Assembly: GCF_003937825.1 (NCBI RefSeq) | Contig: NZ_RSFW01000037.1 | Location: 1-64,000 of the forward strand | Length of the DNA: 64,000 nucleotides | Source of the DNA: Mesobacillus subterraneus | GTDB taxonomy: Bacteria; Bacillota; Bacilli; Bacillales; Cytobacillaceae | Direction of reading: 5' to 3' | In this document: positions 16,736 to 25,887 of the stretch, piece by piece | Layout of the letters: each line of letters opens with the position of its first letter | Position numbering within the stretch: position 1 is the stretch's first letter | Made by a program: the position numbers and the translations under genes | Notes under the pieces: model-generated | Told to the model about the DNA's origin: nothing | The model's input: the letters and a program-made list of their open reading frames with translations, nothing else | The model's database searches: none

Positions 16736-16768
16736 AAGCTTCCTAAAAGTGAAGGAAGCTTTTTTTTA
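16736..16768 (+). terminator. Terminator after the DUF3800 gene
   Basis: AAGCTTCCT (16736-16744) pairs with AGGAAGCTT (16753-16761), then T7. The rest of the gene-free stretch 16769-16986 shows no open frame of note. Confidence 0.85.
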
Positions 16769-16986
16769 GGGTTAACAAATTTCACTTTTGTTCAAAATGA
16801 AGCATTTTTGCGAAGATTTGAATTCATACCCGGCTTCTTAAAATGCATCGTTTAGGAAAAAGTAACACAGCTGATTAGCGAATGGATCAGGATGGTTTGC
16901 GAACTGTTTTAGTGAATGTCCTTATAAAATTCTTGCAGGAAATTGCTACCTTTTGTCGAATTGGTAGTGCGAAAGGAGATGATAAT

Positions 16987-17292
16987 ATGGAAAGCAATAT
17001 TCTAATTGCAAAGGAACAATGGAGAAAAGAATTAAAACAAGAACAGGATAATTTAAGGTTAAGGTTATTAAATCTAGAAAATGAAAAAGAGGTACTGGAA
17101 TATAAGTACCAAATAGCTGCTCAGGTGCACAATAGATATCACAAGGGTCATTACAAAAATAAAATTAATGAATTATTCCTCGAGCCATTAGAGCAAAAAT
17201 TAGACCGTATTGAAGAAGAGATCGAAGCGGCAAAGACAGATAAAAATGTTAAGGGCCGAATCCTAGAGAGCTTAATTGAACAATTAGATTAG
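16987..17292 (+). CDS. Coiled-coil hypothetical protein
   Basis: 101 residues, strongly charged and predicted helical or coiled coil throughout (LRLRLLNLENEKEVLEYKYQ; LEQKLDRIEEEIEAAK). ATG 16987 follows GAAAGGAGATGATA. It has its own terminator (17294-17316). No family recognised; part of the accessory block. Confidence 0.6.
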   Translation: MESNILIAKEQWRKELKQEQDNLRLRLLNLENEKEVLEYKYQIAAQVHNRYHKGHYKNKINELFLEPLEQKLDRIEEEIEAAKTDKNVKGRILESLIEQLD

Positions 17293-17293
17293 G

Positions 17294-17316
17294 GCATCCT
17301 TTCGGGATGCTTTTTT
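17294..17316 (+). terminator. Terminator after the coiled-coil gene
   Basis: GCATCC (17294-17299) and GGGATGC (17304-17310) form the stem, followed by T6. Confidence 0.9.
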
Positions 17317-17355
17317 ATAGTAGTGGGACCTTGACTATTTTTGGGGGAGATTAGA

Positions 17356-18042
17356 ATGGATTATAATGAACAGGATAGTAAATTAAAATGGAATGATAGG
17401 GATTGGAAATGGGTTATAGGTGTATTGATTTCAATAATCATATTAATACTTACTATTAGGTTAGGAGATAATCATAATGTAATTAATTTATTCTCATTTA
17501 TCTCGAGTTCTGTATCAATCGCACTAGCATTAGTAGCTATATTTATAGCATTAAAACAAGATGGTGAAAGTAGAAGAGTAAATTATTTAACATCAAGGAT
17601 ATTAAGCAGTATAGAGTTGAAACTCAATACTGTTGATGAAAATTTAAGGAGAATAGATGAAAAGTTTATTCAAAATGTTACTGAAGAAGCAATTGAGGAG
17701 ATAACAGCAGAAGGAAAAAAGGAAAGTTACACTAAAGATGAAGTAAAAGAGATGTTAAGTTCCTTAAGCACTCAAATAACTAAAGAAGTGAATATAGAAT
17801 TAGATCAAAATAATAAAAAGTCCATTTCACGACCAAGTAGTGGTTTGATGGGAGCGTATAAATTACATTATACAATCAAAAAAATATTACAGAGGGACCC
17901 TAGTTATTCCAATAGAGAGATACAGTATATACTAAACGAAGAATTTGATATAGAAGTATCGATTGGGAGAATATCATCTATAAAGGAAGCCATACTCAAA
18001 TCTATGAATTATGAAAAAAAAGATACAGACAAATCATCTTAA
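17356..18042 (+). CDS. Two-TM membrane protein with cytoplasmic coiled coil
   Basis: 228 residues from ATG 17356 (GGGGGAG upstream). Two membrane helices (about 22-40 and 50-71) are followed by a long helical, charged region (LNTVDENLRRIDEKF) and a C-terminal ~55-residue segment (YSNREIQYILNEEFDIEVSIGRISSIKEAI) that looks like a small helix-turn-helix or winged fold. No family recognised. AT-rich, monocistronic and terminated (18042-18067), in the accessory block between regulation and packaging genes. Membrane-bound morons in this position are sometimes superinfection-exclusion proteins; unproven here. Confidence 0.6.
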   Translation: MDYNEQDSKLKWNDRDWKWVIGVLISIIILILTIRLGDNHNVINLFSFISSSVSIALALVAIFIALKQDGESRRVNYLTSRILSSIELKLNTVDENLRRIDEKFIQNVTEEAIEEITAEGKKESYTKDEVKEMLSSLSTQITKEVNIELDQNNKKSISRPSSGLMGAYKLHYTIKKILQRDPSYSNREIQYILNEEFDIEVSIGRISSIKEAILKSMNYEKKDTDKSS

Positions 18043-18067
18043 GTGCCTTCAAAAAAGGTGCTTTTTC
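18042..18067 (+). terminator. Terminator after the membrane-protein gene
   Basis: AGTGCCTT and AAGGTGCT pair around a short A-rich loop and are followed by TTTTCTATTTTT. Confidence 0.7.
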
Positions 18068-18089
18068 TATTTTTGAGGGAAGTGAAATT

Positions 18090-18431
18090 ATGAAAAGTCA
18101 TTACGCTTATGATAAACACAAACGCAATAGAGAGTCCCGTGCTTTCTATAAGAGCACAGCATGGGAGAAGTGCAGGCAACTTGCACTAACTCGCGACAAT
18201 TATTTATGCCAAGATTGTTTCAATAAAAATATTATTACTTCTGCAGAAATGGTCCATCATATCGAGGCACTGGCAGACCATCCAGAGAAAGCGCTGGACC
18301 TCGATAACCTAGTCAGCCTATGCCATCCATGCCATAACAAACGACATCCTGATCGAGCAAAGAAGAATGTAAAGCGAATCAGTAATAAGATTAGAGTAAT
18401 CAAATCGAAACCGAATCCGGAAGTGACATAG
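18090..18431 (+). CDS. HNH endonuclease (packaging-associated)
   Basis: 113 residues with CQDC (zinc pair), EMVHHIEAL (HNH first His) and CHPCHNKRH (second zinc pair plus catalytic His). HNH proteins next to terminase genes in HK97-type phages assist DNA cleavage during packaging. ATG with GAGGGAAG upstream. First gene of the packaging/head operon. Confidence 0.9.
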   Translation: MKSHYAYDKHKRNRESRAFYKSTAWEKCRQLALTRDNYLCQDCFNKNIITSAEMVHHIEALADHPEKALDLDNLVSLCHPCHNKRHPDRAKKNVKRISNKIRVIKSKPNPEVT

Positions 18432-18529
18432 CCCCCCTGCCTTGAAGTGAATTTTTCGATATTGGTGGGACCGACTGTGCCCCTTCTTTTGCAACGCGGA
18501 TAAAGTTTTCATGAAAGGGGGGTAAACAC

Positions 18530-18853
18530 TTGGCTGTTCCAACTGCAAAAAAGATAAGAGAATATCTTGGGGATTCTTATAAAGAATCGGATGAAGAACT
18601 AATAAAGCTGTATTTAGAAACTCATCAGTTTTATAGGAGACTCCAGAAGGAAATAAAAGACGCGGATTTAATGTACGAATATACAAATAAGGCAGGGGCG
18701 AAAAACTTGGTTAAGAACCCCCTTTCTATTGAATTGACTAAGACTGTTCAAACACTAAATAACCTTTTAAAATCCCTAGGCTTAACTCCTGCGCAGCGTA
18801 AGAAATTAAAGAATGGTGATGAGCCGGATGAAGACGATTTCGACGACTTCTAA
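18530..18853 (+). CDS. Terminase small subunit (P27 family)
   Basis: 107 residues. The helical N-terminus and the TVQTLNNLLKSLGLTPAQRKKL segment are typical of P27-family small terminases, which recognise the packaging site. TTG 18530 follows AAAGGGGGG. It overlaps the large subunit gene. Confidence 0.88.
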   Translation: MAVPTAKKIREYLGDSYKESDEELIKLYLETHQFYRRLQKEIKDADLMYEYTNKAGAKNLVKNPLSIELTKTVQTLNNLLKSLGLTPAQRKKLKNGDEPDEDDFDDF

Positions 18854-20579
18854 TAAAACCGGCATTATAAATGTCTTAGCAAAACCTTCTACCAAACTAC
18901 TAACAACCTGGTACGCTGAGCAAGTAGTTAAAGGGAATATAATAGCAAGTGAAAAGGTTATTTTAGCTTGTAAACGCCACTTAAATGACTTAGAAAAGGC
19001 TGGAACTGAAGAATTTCCATTCATTTTTGATGAAGAATTAGGCCATCGACCTATACAATTCATCGAAAAATACTGCAAACCTTCAAAAGGGAACTTTAAG
19101 CAGCTGATCCTACAAGCGTGGCAACATTTCATATTAGGGAGTCTTTTTGGATGGATCCATAAAGACTCAGGTCTAAGGCGCTTCAAAGAGGGCCTTATTT
19201 TTGTTGGTCGAAAAAACGGAAAAACCACTCTTATCTCCGGGGTTTCTCTTTATGGGGTGAGCAAGGACGGAGAAAACGGAGCTGATATTCCTTTACTGGC
19301 CAACTCAATGAAGCAGGCAAGAATCCTTTTTGATGAAGCCAAGGCAATGATCAAATCCTCACCAAAGTTGAGAAAGCGATTCAGACCATTAAGGGATGCG
19401 ATTCATTTTGATAAAACATTCTCCAAAATCGAGCCTCAGGCATCCGATTCAGAGAAACTGGATGGATTAAATACTCATATCGGGGTATTTGATGAAATTC
19501 ATGAGTACAAAGATTATAAGCTCATTAACGTCATAAAAAATTCGCGCCAATCACGTGATCAACCTCTGCTTATTTACATTACTACGGCCGGCTATCAACT
19601 GGATGGTCCACTCGTAAACTACTATGAACAGGGGCATGACACGCTTAATGGATTAATTATTGACGAACGCACCTTTTATTACCTGGCTGAATTGGACGAT
19701 GAGAAGGAATTCGATCAACCGGAAATGTGGGTTAAAGCAAACCCTAATATGGGTGTCTCTATCAAGCTGGCAGATATGATAGAGGATTGGGATAAGGCGA
19801 AACGGACTCCACAGGAGCGCAATGACTTTATCACCAAGCGATTCAATCTTTTCGTCAACAGTTCAGAGCAGGCATTCCTGGACTTTAATACCATCAAAAA
19901 GAATAACAAAGAGAGACATGAAGAGGACTTCTTTAAGGTGCCTTGTATAGGAGGTTATGATCTATCCGATTCAGAGGACTTTACCAGTGCTTGCTTGGAG
20001 TTCCCAATCCTTGAGACAGGTGAAGTATTTGTTATCTCTCACTCTTGGGTACCAGAAAAGAAGGTGCTTCTGGAAAATGAAAAAATCGATTACCGAGGAA
20101 TGGAAAAGGACGGTCTGCTTACGATTGTGAAAAGTGAATACATCAATAAGGAACTCATTTATGATTGGTTTGTTGAAAAGTCTCAACTATTCCAAATTGA
20201 GCTCATCACCTATGACCCGGCAAAAGCGTTCGGGTTGAATGAAGCACTTAAGAATTATGGGTTCCAAACCCAAATAGTTCGCCAAGGCCATTTAACATTG
20301 GGGCCAGCAGTGGATGATGTTAAAGACAGATTCTTAGATGGGAATATTATTTTTAATAATAACAGGCTTTTTCGATGGTACGTCAACAACGTCAAGATGG
20401 TTGAAGACCGAAATCGAAATAAGCTGCCTACAAAGCAAGGTCGATATAGAAAAATCGATGGCTTTGCTGCTTTCCTGAATGCTCATACAGAAGTGATGAA
20501 AAAGTTTGTGCAGCCGGCCGGCAATGGCGACATTAGCTTTGTATCCATTAACCAGCTGTTAAGGGGGGTGATTAATTGA
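18828..20579 (+). CDS. Terminase large subunit
   Basis: About 583 residues. ATPase motifs are Walker A-like FVGRKNGKTTL (about 125) and Walker B FDEIHEY (about 219). The C-terminal nuclease region contains YDLSDSEDFTS (metal-binding Asp) and ITYDPAKAFGL. ATG 18828 is favoured by GGTGATG upstream; ATG 18813 is also in frame. The motor packages phage DNA into proheads. Confidence 0.93.
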   Translation: MKTISTTSNKTGIINVLAKPSTKLLTTWYAEQVVKGNIIASEKVILACKRHLNDLEKAGTEEFPFIFDEELGHRPIQFIEKYCKPSKGNFKQLILQAWQHFILGSLFGWIHKDSGLRRFKEGLIFVGRKNGKTTLISGVSLYGVSKDGENGADIPLLANSMKQARILFDEAKAMIKSSPKLRKRFRPLRDAIHFDKTFSKIEPQASDSEKLDGLNTHIGVFDEIHEYKDYKLINVIKNSRQSRDQPLLIYITTAGYQLDGPLVNYYEQGHDTLNGLIIDERTFYYLAELDDEKEFDQPEMWVKANPNMGVSIKLADMIEDWDKAKRTPQERNDFITKRFNLFVNSSEQAFLDFNTIKKNNKERHEEDFFKVPCIGGYDLSDSEDFTSACLEFPILETGEVFVISHSWVPEKKVLLENEKIDYRGMEKDGLLTIVKSEYINKELIYDWFVEKSQLFQIELITYDPAKAFGLNEALKNYGFQTQIVRQGHLTLGPAVDDVKDRFLDGNIIFNNNRLFRWYVNNVKMVEDRNRNKLPTKQGRYRKIDGFAAFLNAHTEVMKKFVQPAGNGDISFVSINQLLRGVIN

Positions 20580-21802
20580 ATATATTCAGCGCAATAAAGA
20601 CCACGGCAAGACGTATCTTCAGAGTCCAGACACGTAGCTATGAGGGCAGTGGGTATAACTTCACCAGATGGTTTAGCCCAAGAATCATTAACCTGACAAA
20701 TCCAGCGAATAAATTGGCAACCAATGAAACGATCTTTTCAGCTGTATCTAAATTATCTAATTCAATGGCCACTTTGCCACTTAAGCTGTACAAGGAATTT
20801 AACCCTGTAATGAATGGATCATCGGACATACTGATGAATTCTCCTAATCCTAATATGACTTCCTTCGACTTTTTCAGGACTTTGGAAGTCCATAGGAATA
20901 CAGAGGGAAATGGATACGCATTGAAATTGTACGATGAATTTGAACAGGTCGAATCCCTGTGGATCCTGGACCCTTTGAAAGTAAGGCCAATGATTGAAGC
21001 TAATTCGCGGGAGCTATGGTATGAAATCGATGGGGACAAAGGGAAAACTCTTGTTCATAACCATGATATGATCCATGTTAAGCATATCCACACCACCGGA
21101 TATAAAGGCTTAAGTCCAATCGATGTTCTAAAGAACACATTGGAGTTTGATCAGGAGGTGCGAACATTCAGCTTGGATCAGATGGATGGAGCAAAGTATT
21201 CTTTCATCCTAAAATATGCCTCTAATTTAAGTCCGGATAAGAAAAAAGAGATAATTGATAACTTTCGGCAATTTTATTCTGAAAATGGTGGAGTGCTCAT
21301 TCAAGAAGCTGGAGTGGAAATCGATAAGCTTCAGAGCCAATTCATCGACACAAAGGTTTTTCAGGCCGAAAAAGTGACTAGGTCCCGTGTGGCCAACGTC
21401 TACAATATGCCGGTGCATATGTTAGGGGAAACTGAGGGTCAGAGCTTCTCCAGCATGGAACAAATGTCCTTGGAGTTTGCTCAGAACACCATGCTGCCGA
21501 TAGTGAGGCAGTACGAACAGGAAATGAATAGAAAATTACTTACTCGAGAAGAGCGTTTGCGTGGACTTTATTTCAAGTTCAATGTGAACGCTCTTTTGCG
21601 TGCCGACACAACCACCCGTGGAGAGTTCTATTTCAAAGGAATCCGTTCCGGATGGTTCAAACCGAATGAGGTAAGGGCATTTGAGGAGCTGCCTCCTGTG
21701 GATGGTGGCGATCAACTCTTTGTAAGTGGTGACCTGTATCCTATTGAACAGGCTGGAAAGGAGGTGAGGGCAGGGAATGAAAAAGAACCAACAGCATCAT
21801 AA
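20576..21802 (+). CDS. Portal protein (HK97 family)
   Basis: 408 residues with the HK97-portal pattern (NETIFSAVSKLSNSMATLPLKLY, TEGNGYALKLYDEF, GLSPIDVLKNTLEFDQEV, SSMEQMSLEFAQNTMLPIVRQYEQEMNRKL). It forms the dodecameric ring for DNA entry and exit. TTG start overlaps the terminase stop by 4 bases (TTGA), implying coupled translation. Confidence 0.94.
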   Translation: MNIFSAIKTTARRIFRVQTRSYEGSGYNFTRWFSPRIINLTNPANKLATNETIFSAVSKLSNSMATLPLKLYKEFNPVMNGSSDILMNSPNPNMTSFDFFRTLEVHRNTEGNGYALKLYDEFEQVESLWILDPLKVRPMIEANSRELWYEIDGDKGKTLVHNHDMIHVKHIHTTGYKGLSPIDVLKNTLEFDQEVRTFSLDQMDGAKYSFILKYASNLSPDKKKEIIDNFRQFYSENGGVLIQEAGVEIDKLQSQFIDTKVFQAEKVTRSRVANVYNMPVHMLGETEGQSFSSMEQMSLEFAQNTMLPIVRQYEQEMNRKLLTREERLRGLYFKFNVNALLRADTTTRGEFYFKGIRSGWFKPNEVRAFEELPPVDGGDQLFVSGDLYPIEQAGKEVRAGNEKEPTAS

Positions 21803-22502
21803 AAAGCGCGGTCAGGTGATTGAGCAGGATTCAGTTGAATTATATGAAAAACGCACTTTTACCTTGAAAACCAAGGATGTTTTAGTTGAAAAACGTGAAG
21901 CCAATGGGAAACAGGTGGAGGTGTTAACCGGTTATGCAGCCGTGTTTGAACAATTCACTGAGTTGGCGGATTGGTGGGGTGACACCTTCCATGAGAAGTT
22001 CACCAGTGACTCAATGGACGAAACACTGTCTGATGGCCATGTAATCTACGCATTGTTTAACCACAGCTGGAGAGACCTTATGGGCGCCACGGTGGATAAT
22101 CTGACACTCGAAAAACGGGATGAAGGGCTCTATTTTGAACTGATTCCAAAGAACTTCGAGTTTGATCGCAGGATCATGGACCTGGTACGCGGCGGAACTA
22201 TTGGCGGCTGCTCAATTGGTTTTAGAGTTTTGGACCAGGATTGGGAAGAGAAGGACGGAGATTATTTCCGGATCATCAGGAAAGTGGATTTGTATGAAAT
22301 CACGTTCACTCCTATTCCAGCGTATGCACAGACCTCTATTTCAGTGGATTTACGAGAAATTGACACGAAAAACAATGAAAAACGCTCAGTTACTGGACAA
22401 GAAACAGATCTCGAAAAAGATGATTTGCAAACCAGTGCTGAAGACGAAGAGCGAAAAGCTCTTCTTGAAGAAGCCGAAAACACTTTAAAACAATTTTCCT
22501 AG
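21777..22502 (+). CDS. Prohead maturation protease (HK97/U35 family)
   Basis: 241 residues. Catalytic His is likely in LFNHSW (about 97) and Ser in GGCSIGF (about 147), with the family motif GYAAVFEQ near 50. Cleaves the capsid delta domain and scaffold during maturation. Overlaps the portal gene by 26 bases. The charged C-terminal tail (EEAENTLKQF) may be scaffold-like. Confidence 0.93.
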   Translation: MKKNQQHHKKRGQVIEQDSVELYEKRTFTLKTKDVLVEKREANGKQVEVLTGYAAVFEQFTELADWWGDTFHEKFTSDSMDETLSDGHVIYALFNHSWRDLMGATVDNLTLEKRDEGLYFELIPKNFEFDRRIMDLVRGGTIGGCSIGFRVLDQDWEEKDGDYFRIIRKVDLYEITFTPIPAYAQTSISVDLREIDTKNNEKRSVTGQETDLEKDDLQTSAEDEERKALLEEAENTLKQFS

Positions 22503-22514
22503 GGGGAACCATTA

Positions 22515-23660
22515 ATGAAAACTATTTTTCAAATGAAGCAGCATGTAAGTGAAGTTGGAGCTGAGTTAAGGAGTATTTCTGAAGACATCCGTGCTAAAGC
22601 TGCAGATCCAGCAGTTGGTATTGAAGAAGTACGCTCATTGAAACAGAAAAAGAGCGATACTGAAGAACGTTTCAATATGCTGAAGGAAGAGCTTCGTGCC
22701 ATGGAAGAGGCTGAGGCTAAAAAGCTTAAACAGCAAAACCCACTTACAGGAATCGATTCAGATGAAAAGCGCATGATTGCGGCAAAAGCAGACATGATCC
22801 GTTCTGCAATCTTCGGCCGTCAGCCATCTGAAGAAACTCGTAATCTATTGGCTGCCATTCCGGCAAACCATGCTTCTGGTGGAGAGAAATTCCTTCCGAC
22901 TAACATGACGAATGAGCTGGTACACGAACCATTTGCCAAAAACCAACTTCGTGAGGTTGCGAATGTTTCAAATATCAAGGGTCTGGAAATCCCTAAGATC
23001 TCCTTCACTCTTGATGACGATGCCTTCATTACTGACGAGCAAACGGCTAAAGAAATTGCTTTTACTGGTGACAAGGTAAGCTTTGGACGTAACAAATTCA
23101 AGGTTAAGGCACGTATTTCTGATACAGTCCTTCACGGATCAGACCTTGACCTGGTTAATTATGTGGAAAATGCCCTTCGTTCTGGTCTGGCTGCGAAAGA
23201 AAAGAAAGATGCTTTGGCTACAGCACCTACAGCAGGTTTAGAGCACATGTCCTTCTACACTGCTGACCAAATCAAAGTGGTTACAGGTGAAGATTTGTAT
23301 ACTTCAATTACGGAAGCTATCGCTGACCTGCCAGAAGAGTTCGCTGAGAATGCGAAAATCATGATGAAGCGCTCTGACTACCTGAAAATCCTTAAGACGC
23401 TCTCAAATGGAACGACGAATTTCCACAACACTCCTGCAGAACAGGTGCTTGGAAAGCCGGTCGAATTCATGGATGCAGCTGCGTTCCCGATCGTTGGTGA
23501 TTTCAATTACTTCCGGATCAATTACGACGGAGAGCTGGTATACGATACTGACAAGGATGTGGACAAGGGCGAGTACCTGTTTGTACTTACTGCTTGGTAT
23601 GATCAGAAGCGTTCCCTGAACTCAGCTTTCCGTATCGCAAAAGTAGCTCCACCAGTGTAA
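22515..23660 (+). CDS. Major capsid protein (HK97 fold)
   Basis: 381 residues. An N-terminal coiled-coil delta/scaffold segment (about 1-85) precedes the HK97-fold capsid domain (FLPTNMTNELVHEPFAKN..., ending AYR-like SAFRIAKVAPPV). The delta region is probably removed by the upstream protease. ATG with AGGGGGAACC upstream. Confidence 0.93.
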   Translation: MKTIFQMKQHVSEVGAELRSISEDIRAKAADPAVGIEEVRSLKQKKSDTEERFNMLKEELRAMEEAEAKKLKQQNPLTGIDSDEKRMIAAKADMIRSAIFGRQPSEETRNLLAAIPANHASGGEKFLPTNMTNELVHEPFAKNQLREVANVSNIKGLEIPKISFTLDDDAFITDEQTAKEIAFTGDKVSFGRNKFKVKARISDTVLHGSDLDLVNYVENALRSGLAAKEKKDALATAPTAGLEHMSFYTADQIKVVTGEDLYTSITEAIADLPEEFAENAKIMMKRSDYLKILKTLSNGTTNFHNTPAEQVLGKPVEFMDAAAFPIVGDFNYFRINYDGELVYDTDKDVDKGEYLFVLTAWYDQKRSLNSAFRIAKVAPPV

Positions 23661-23679
23661 TGGAATGGGGGCATAAATA

Positions 23680-23946
23680 ATGCCTGAAGACTTAACCAAG
23701 CTGAAAAATTATCTAAGAATTGATGGGAGTGAGGACGATGAAATCCTCACTCTTCTTGTTGGTGCAGCAAAAAAGGACCTTAAGGATTCCGGTGTGAGCG
23801 AGCCTCCTGTTGATACTCCTGATGAACGTTATGAATTATTGGTGATGTTAAATGTGGCTCTGCATTATGAGAATCGAGATCCTAGTTTCAAAATGGATAA
23901 GCTGAATTATGCCTATCAAAATCTCATCTTAAAACTAAAAACATAG
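23680..23946 (+). CDS. Head-tail connector (gp6-like)
   Basis: 88 residues; LTKLKNYLRIDGSEDDEILTLL and the C-terminal helix pattern match the Phage_connect_1/gp6-like adaptor family that docks below the portal. ATG with GGGGGC upstream. Confidence 0.88.
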   Translation: MPEDLTKLKNYLRIDGSEDDEILTLLVGAAKKDLKDSGVSEPPVDTPDERYELLVMLNVALHYENRDPSFKMDKLNYAYQNLILKLKT

Positions 23947-23959
23947 GAGGGATTCACGA

Positions 23960-24280
23960 ATGAAATATGCAGTTGAGAAACCTTTTATCGATAAAAATAC
24001 CAAGGTGTTTTATGACACGTCTGCCGTCTATGAGACGGATAGCCAGGACCGTGCTAAGGAACTGCAGAAAGCCGGTTATATTAAAGACCAGGCCGAAAGC
24101 AATTCTCTTCTTAGCGGTACTGTGGAGGAAGTCTTTTCCTCTCTGGAAGGGTTAAGCAAAGAAGAATATGAACAGCTCCTTGAGGAAGAAAAGGCCGGTA
24201 AGAAAAGGAAAACAGTCATCGCCGAATTGGAACGTCTGATTGCAGCTGATGGTGATTCAGATGAATCCGGCAAGGCTTAA
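23960..24280 (+). CDS. Hypothetical head-region protein
   Basis: 106 residues, acidic. The N-terminus (KYAVEKPFIDKNTKVFYDTSAVYE) looks like a small beta domain; the C-terminus is helical (LSKEEYEQLLEEEKAGKKRK). Position between two connector genes suggests a head-completion role; no family recognised. AGGAGGG precedes the ATG. Confidence 0.65.
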   Translation: MKYAVEKPFIDKNTKVFYDTSAVYETDSQDRAKELQKAGYIKDQAESNSLLSGTVEEVFSSLEGLSKEEYEQLLEEEKAGKKRKTVIAELERLIAADGDSDESGKA

Positions 24281-24590
24281 ACAACGAATCACTCTAATGC
24301 AACAGCTCCATCAGCCCAATAGTTATGGTGAAGTAGAAGAGAGTGATAATACCTGGGTCAATCATGTCACTGTATGGGCTGATGTGAAGTTCTTACAGGG
24401 ACGGGAACTATTCCAGGCCAGTCAGGTCCATAATGAAGTCACTGCGAAAATTCTAATAAGGTACCGGAAAGATGTAGAGCCCAATATGCGGGTCAGATAT
24501 CTCAATCGTACTCTGGATATTGTTTCTCCACCTATCAATGTAAATGAACAGAATCGCTACCTTGAATTGACCTGTAAGGAAGTGATTTAG
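24261..24590 (+). CDS. Head closure/head-tail adaptor protein
   Basis: 109 residues. MNPARLKQRITLMQ and WADVKFLQGRELFQA..TAKILIRYRKDVEPNMRV are typical of the SPP1 gp16/HK97 gp9-like head-closure family. ATG 24261 gives the usual family N-terminus. Overlaps the preceding gene by 20 bases. Confidence 0.87.
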   Translation: MNPARLKQRITLMQQLHQPNSYGEVEESDNTWVNHVTVWADVKFLQGRELFQASQVHNEVTAKILIRYRKDVEPNMRVRYLNRTLDIVSPPINVNEQNRYLELTCKEVI

Positions 24591-25030
24591 TGGCCAGTAC
24601 TCGAATTGAGGGAATGAGAGAGCTCATACGGACCATTCGACGCCTGGAGAGTCTTCCACAGAAGTGTGTCACCAAGGCAGCCAGAAAAGGCGCTAACGTC
24701 GCCCTGAAGGCAGCCAGGAAAGACGCACCTGTGGATACCGGGGACTTGAAAAAGGGATTAAAGCTGACAGGCGAGCGGTCCCGCATTCGCGGAAAGAAAG
24801 TGTTCCAGGTTACTTTCAACAAAAATATGAATCATTTGTTTGTAAAGCTGTCCAAGGATGGAAGCAAACGATATTACTATCCTGCTAGTCAGGAATATGG
24901 TTTTATGACCCGGGGTGGAGGTTACACGCCGGGTTATCGTTTTTTACGGAAATCCATTGATGAGCACAAATCGGAGATTGAAAGAACAACTGTGGATGTT
25001 CTGGCTTCGGAAATAGATAAGTTACGGTGA
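24590..25030 (+). CDS. HK97 gp10-like tail-completion protein
   Basis: 146 residues; ARKGANVALKAARKDAPVDTGDLKKGL is the family hallmark, followed by the GYTPGYRFLRKSI segment. GTG start overlaps the previous stop. Acts in head-tail joining. Confidence 0.9.
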   Translation: MASTRIEGMRELIRTIRRLESLPQKCVTKAARKGANVALKAARKDAPVDTGDLKKGLKLTGERSRIRGKKVFQVTFNKNMNHLFVKLSKDGSKRYYYPASQEYGFMTRGGGYTPGYRFLRKSIDEHKSEIERTTVDVLASEIDKLR

Positions 25031-25041
25031 GGTGAGGATGT

Positions 25042-25422
25042 TTGGACTTTGAAGAAGCATTGACGGCGGAATTAACAATGATAGAGGGATTGGCCAATAA
25101 GGTGTTTCCCCTTAATGCAAAAGAAGGGACTCTCCCACCTTACATTGTTTATCTATCTTCTGAAGGACTCCAGGATAAGACTTTTGATGGTTACTTGTTA
25201 TTTAAAGAAGTAGAGTGTGAGATTAATATCCTCCATTCCACATACCGAGAAATGAAGGATCTAACAAAAGTCGTCCTCGGGAAAATCCTCTCTTTCCAGG
25301 GCAGAACAATTGGTGAAGGTGGACCACGGATCCAGAACCTATCTTATGAAAAACCTTTCGAGCTGTATGAAAAGGAAATTAAACAATATCGATCAGTGAT
25401 TGATGTGAAATTTAAATTTTAG
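25042..25422 (+). CDS. DUF3168-like tail terminator protein
   Basis: 126 residues; pattern VFPLNAKEGTLPPYIVYLSS and a final beta strand RSVIDVKFKF fit the tail-completion/terminator family (SPP1 gp17-like). TTG start after GGTGAGGATG. Confidence 0.82.
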   Translation: MDFEEALTAELTMIEGLANKVFPLNAKEGTLPPYIVYLSSEGLQDKTFDGYLLFKEVECEINILHSTYREMKDLTKVVLGKILSFQGRTIGEGGPRIQNLSYEKPFELYEKEIKQYRSVIDVKFKF

Positions 25423-25434
25423 GGGGAAAGAAAA

Positions 25435-25833
25435 ATGCCATATGCGTCTATGGGTACCAAATTGAAAAAAGGCACGACAGCTATTGCCGATTTAACGAGT
25501 ATCGGGGGCTTGGATTTGTCAGCTGATACCATTGAAACCACAACCCTTGATTCACAAGACGGGTTCCGTACCTACACCGGAGGTCTTAAGGACGGTGGTG
25601 ATATTTCACTCAGTGGTTACTTCGATCCAACATCTCATCAGGGCCTCTACACTGATTTTGTAGCTGGCACAAAAAGCCCGTATACCATCGAATTTCCAAT
25701 GGGAGCAAAATGGAGTTTTGATGGCATCGTGACCGGTTACAACACAAGTGCGGAAATGGAAGATAACATATCGTTTGAAGCAACCATAAAGGTTTCTGGA
25801 AAACCAACATTGACTGTACCACCTGCTGTTTAG
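25435..25833 (+). CDS. Major tail (tube) protein
   Basis: 132 residues, beta-rich (ADLTSIGGLDLSADTIETTT...GGLKDGGDISLSGYF), typical of siphophage tail-tube proteins. ATG with AGGGGGAAAG upstream. Followed by a terminator-like hairpin, as is common for this highly expressed gene. Confidence 0.9.
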   Translation: MPYASMGTKLKKGTTAIADLTSIGGLDLSADTIETTTLDSQDGFRTYTGGLKDGGDISLSGYFDPTSHQGLYTDFVAGTKSPYTIEFPMGAKWSFDGIVTGYNTSAEMEDNISFEATIKVSGKPTLTVPPAV

Positions 25834-25860
25834 GACTAGGGATTTCTCTAGTTCTTTTTT
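25833..25860 (+). terminator. Partial terminator after the tail-tube gene
   Basis: GGACTAGGGA pairs imperfectly with TCTCTAGTTC, followed by T6. It likely lowers downstream expression relative to the tail tube. Confidence 0.6.
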
Positions 25861-25887
25861 ATTTGAATCTAATCGGAGGATATTACC

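Noticed and set aside
15479-18067. A named, complete anti-phage defence system
   Set aside because: No recognisable restriction, retron, Abi, CBASS, Thoeris or toxin-antitoxin gene set. Only a DUF3800 protein and two unassigned proteins, each separately terminated, so defence is left as a hypothesis.
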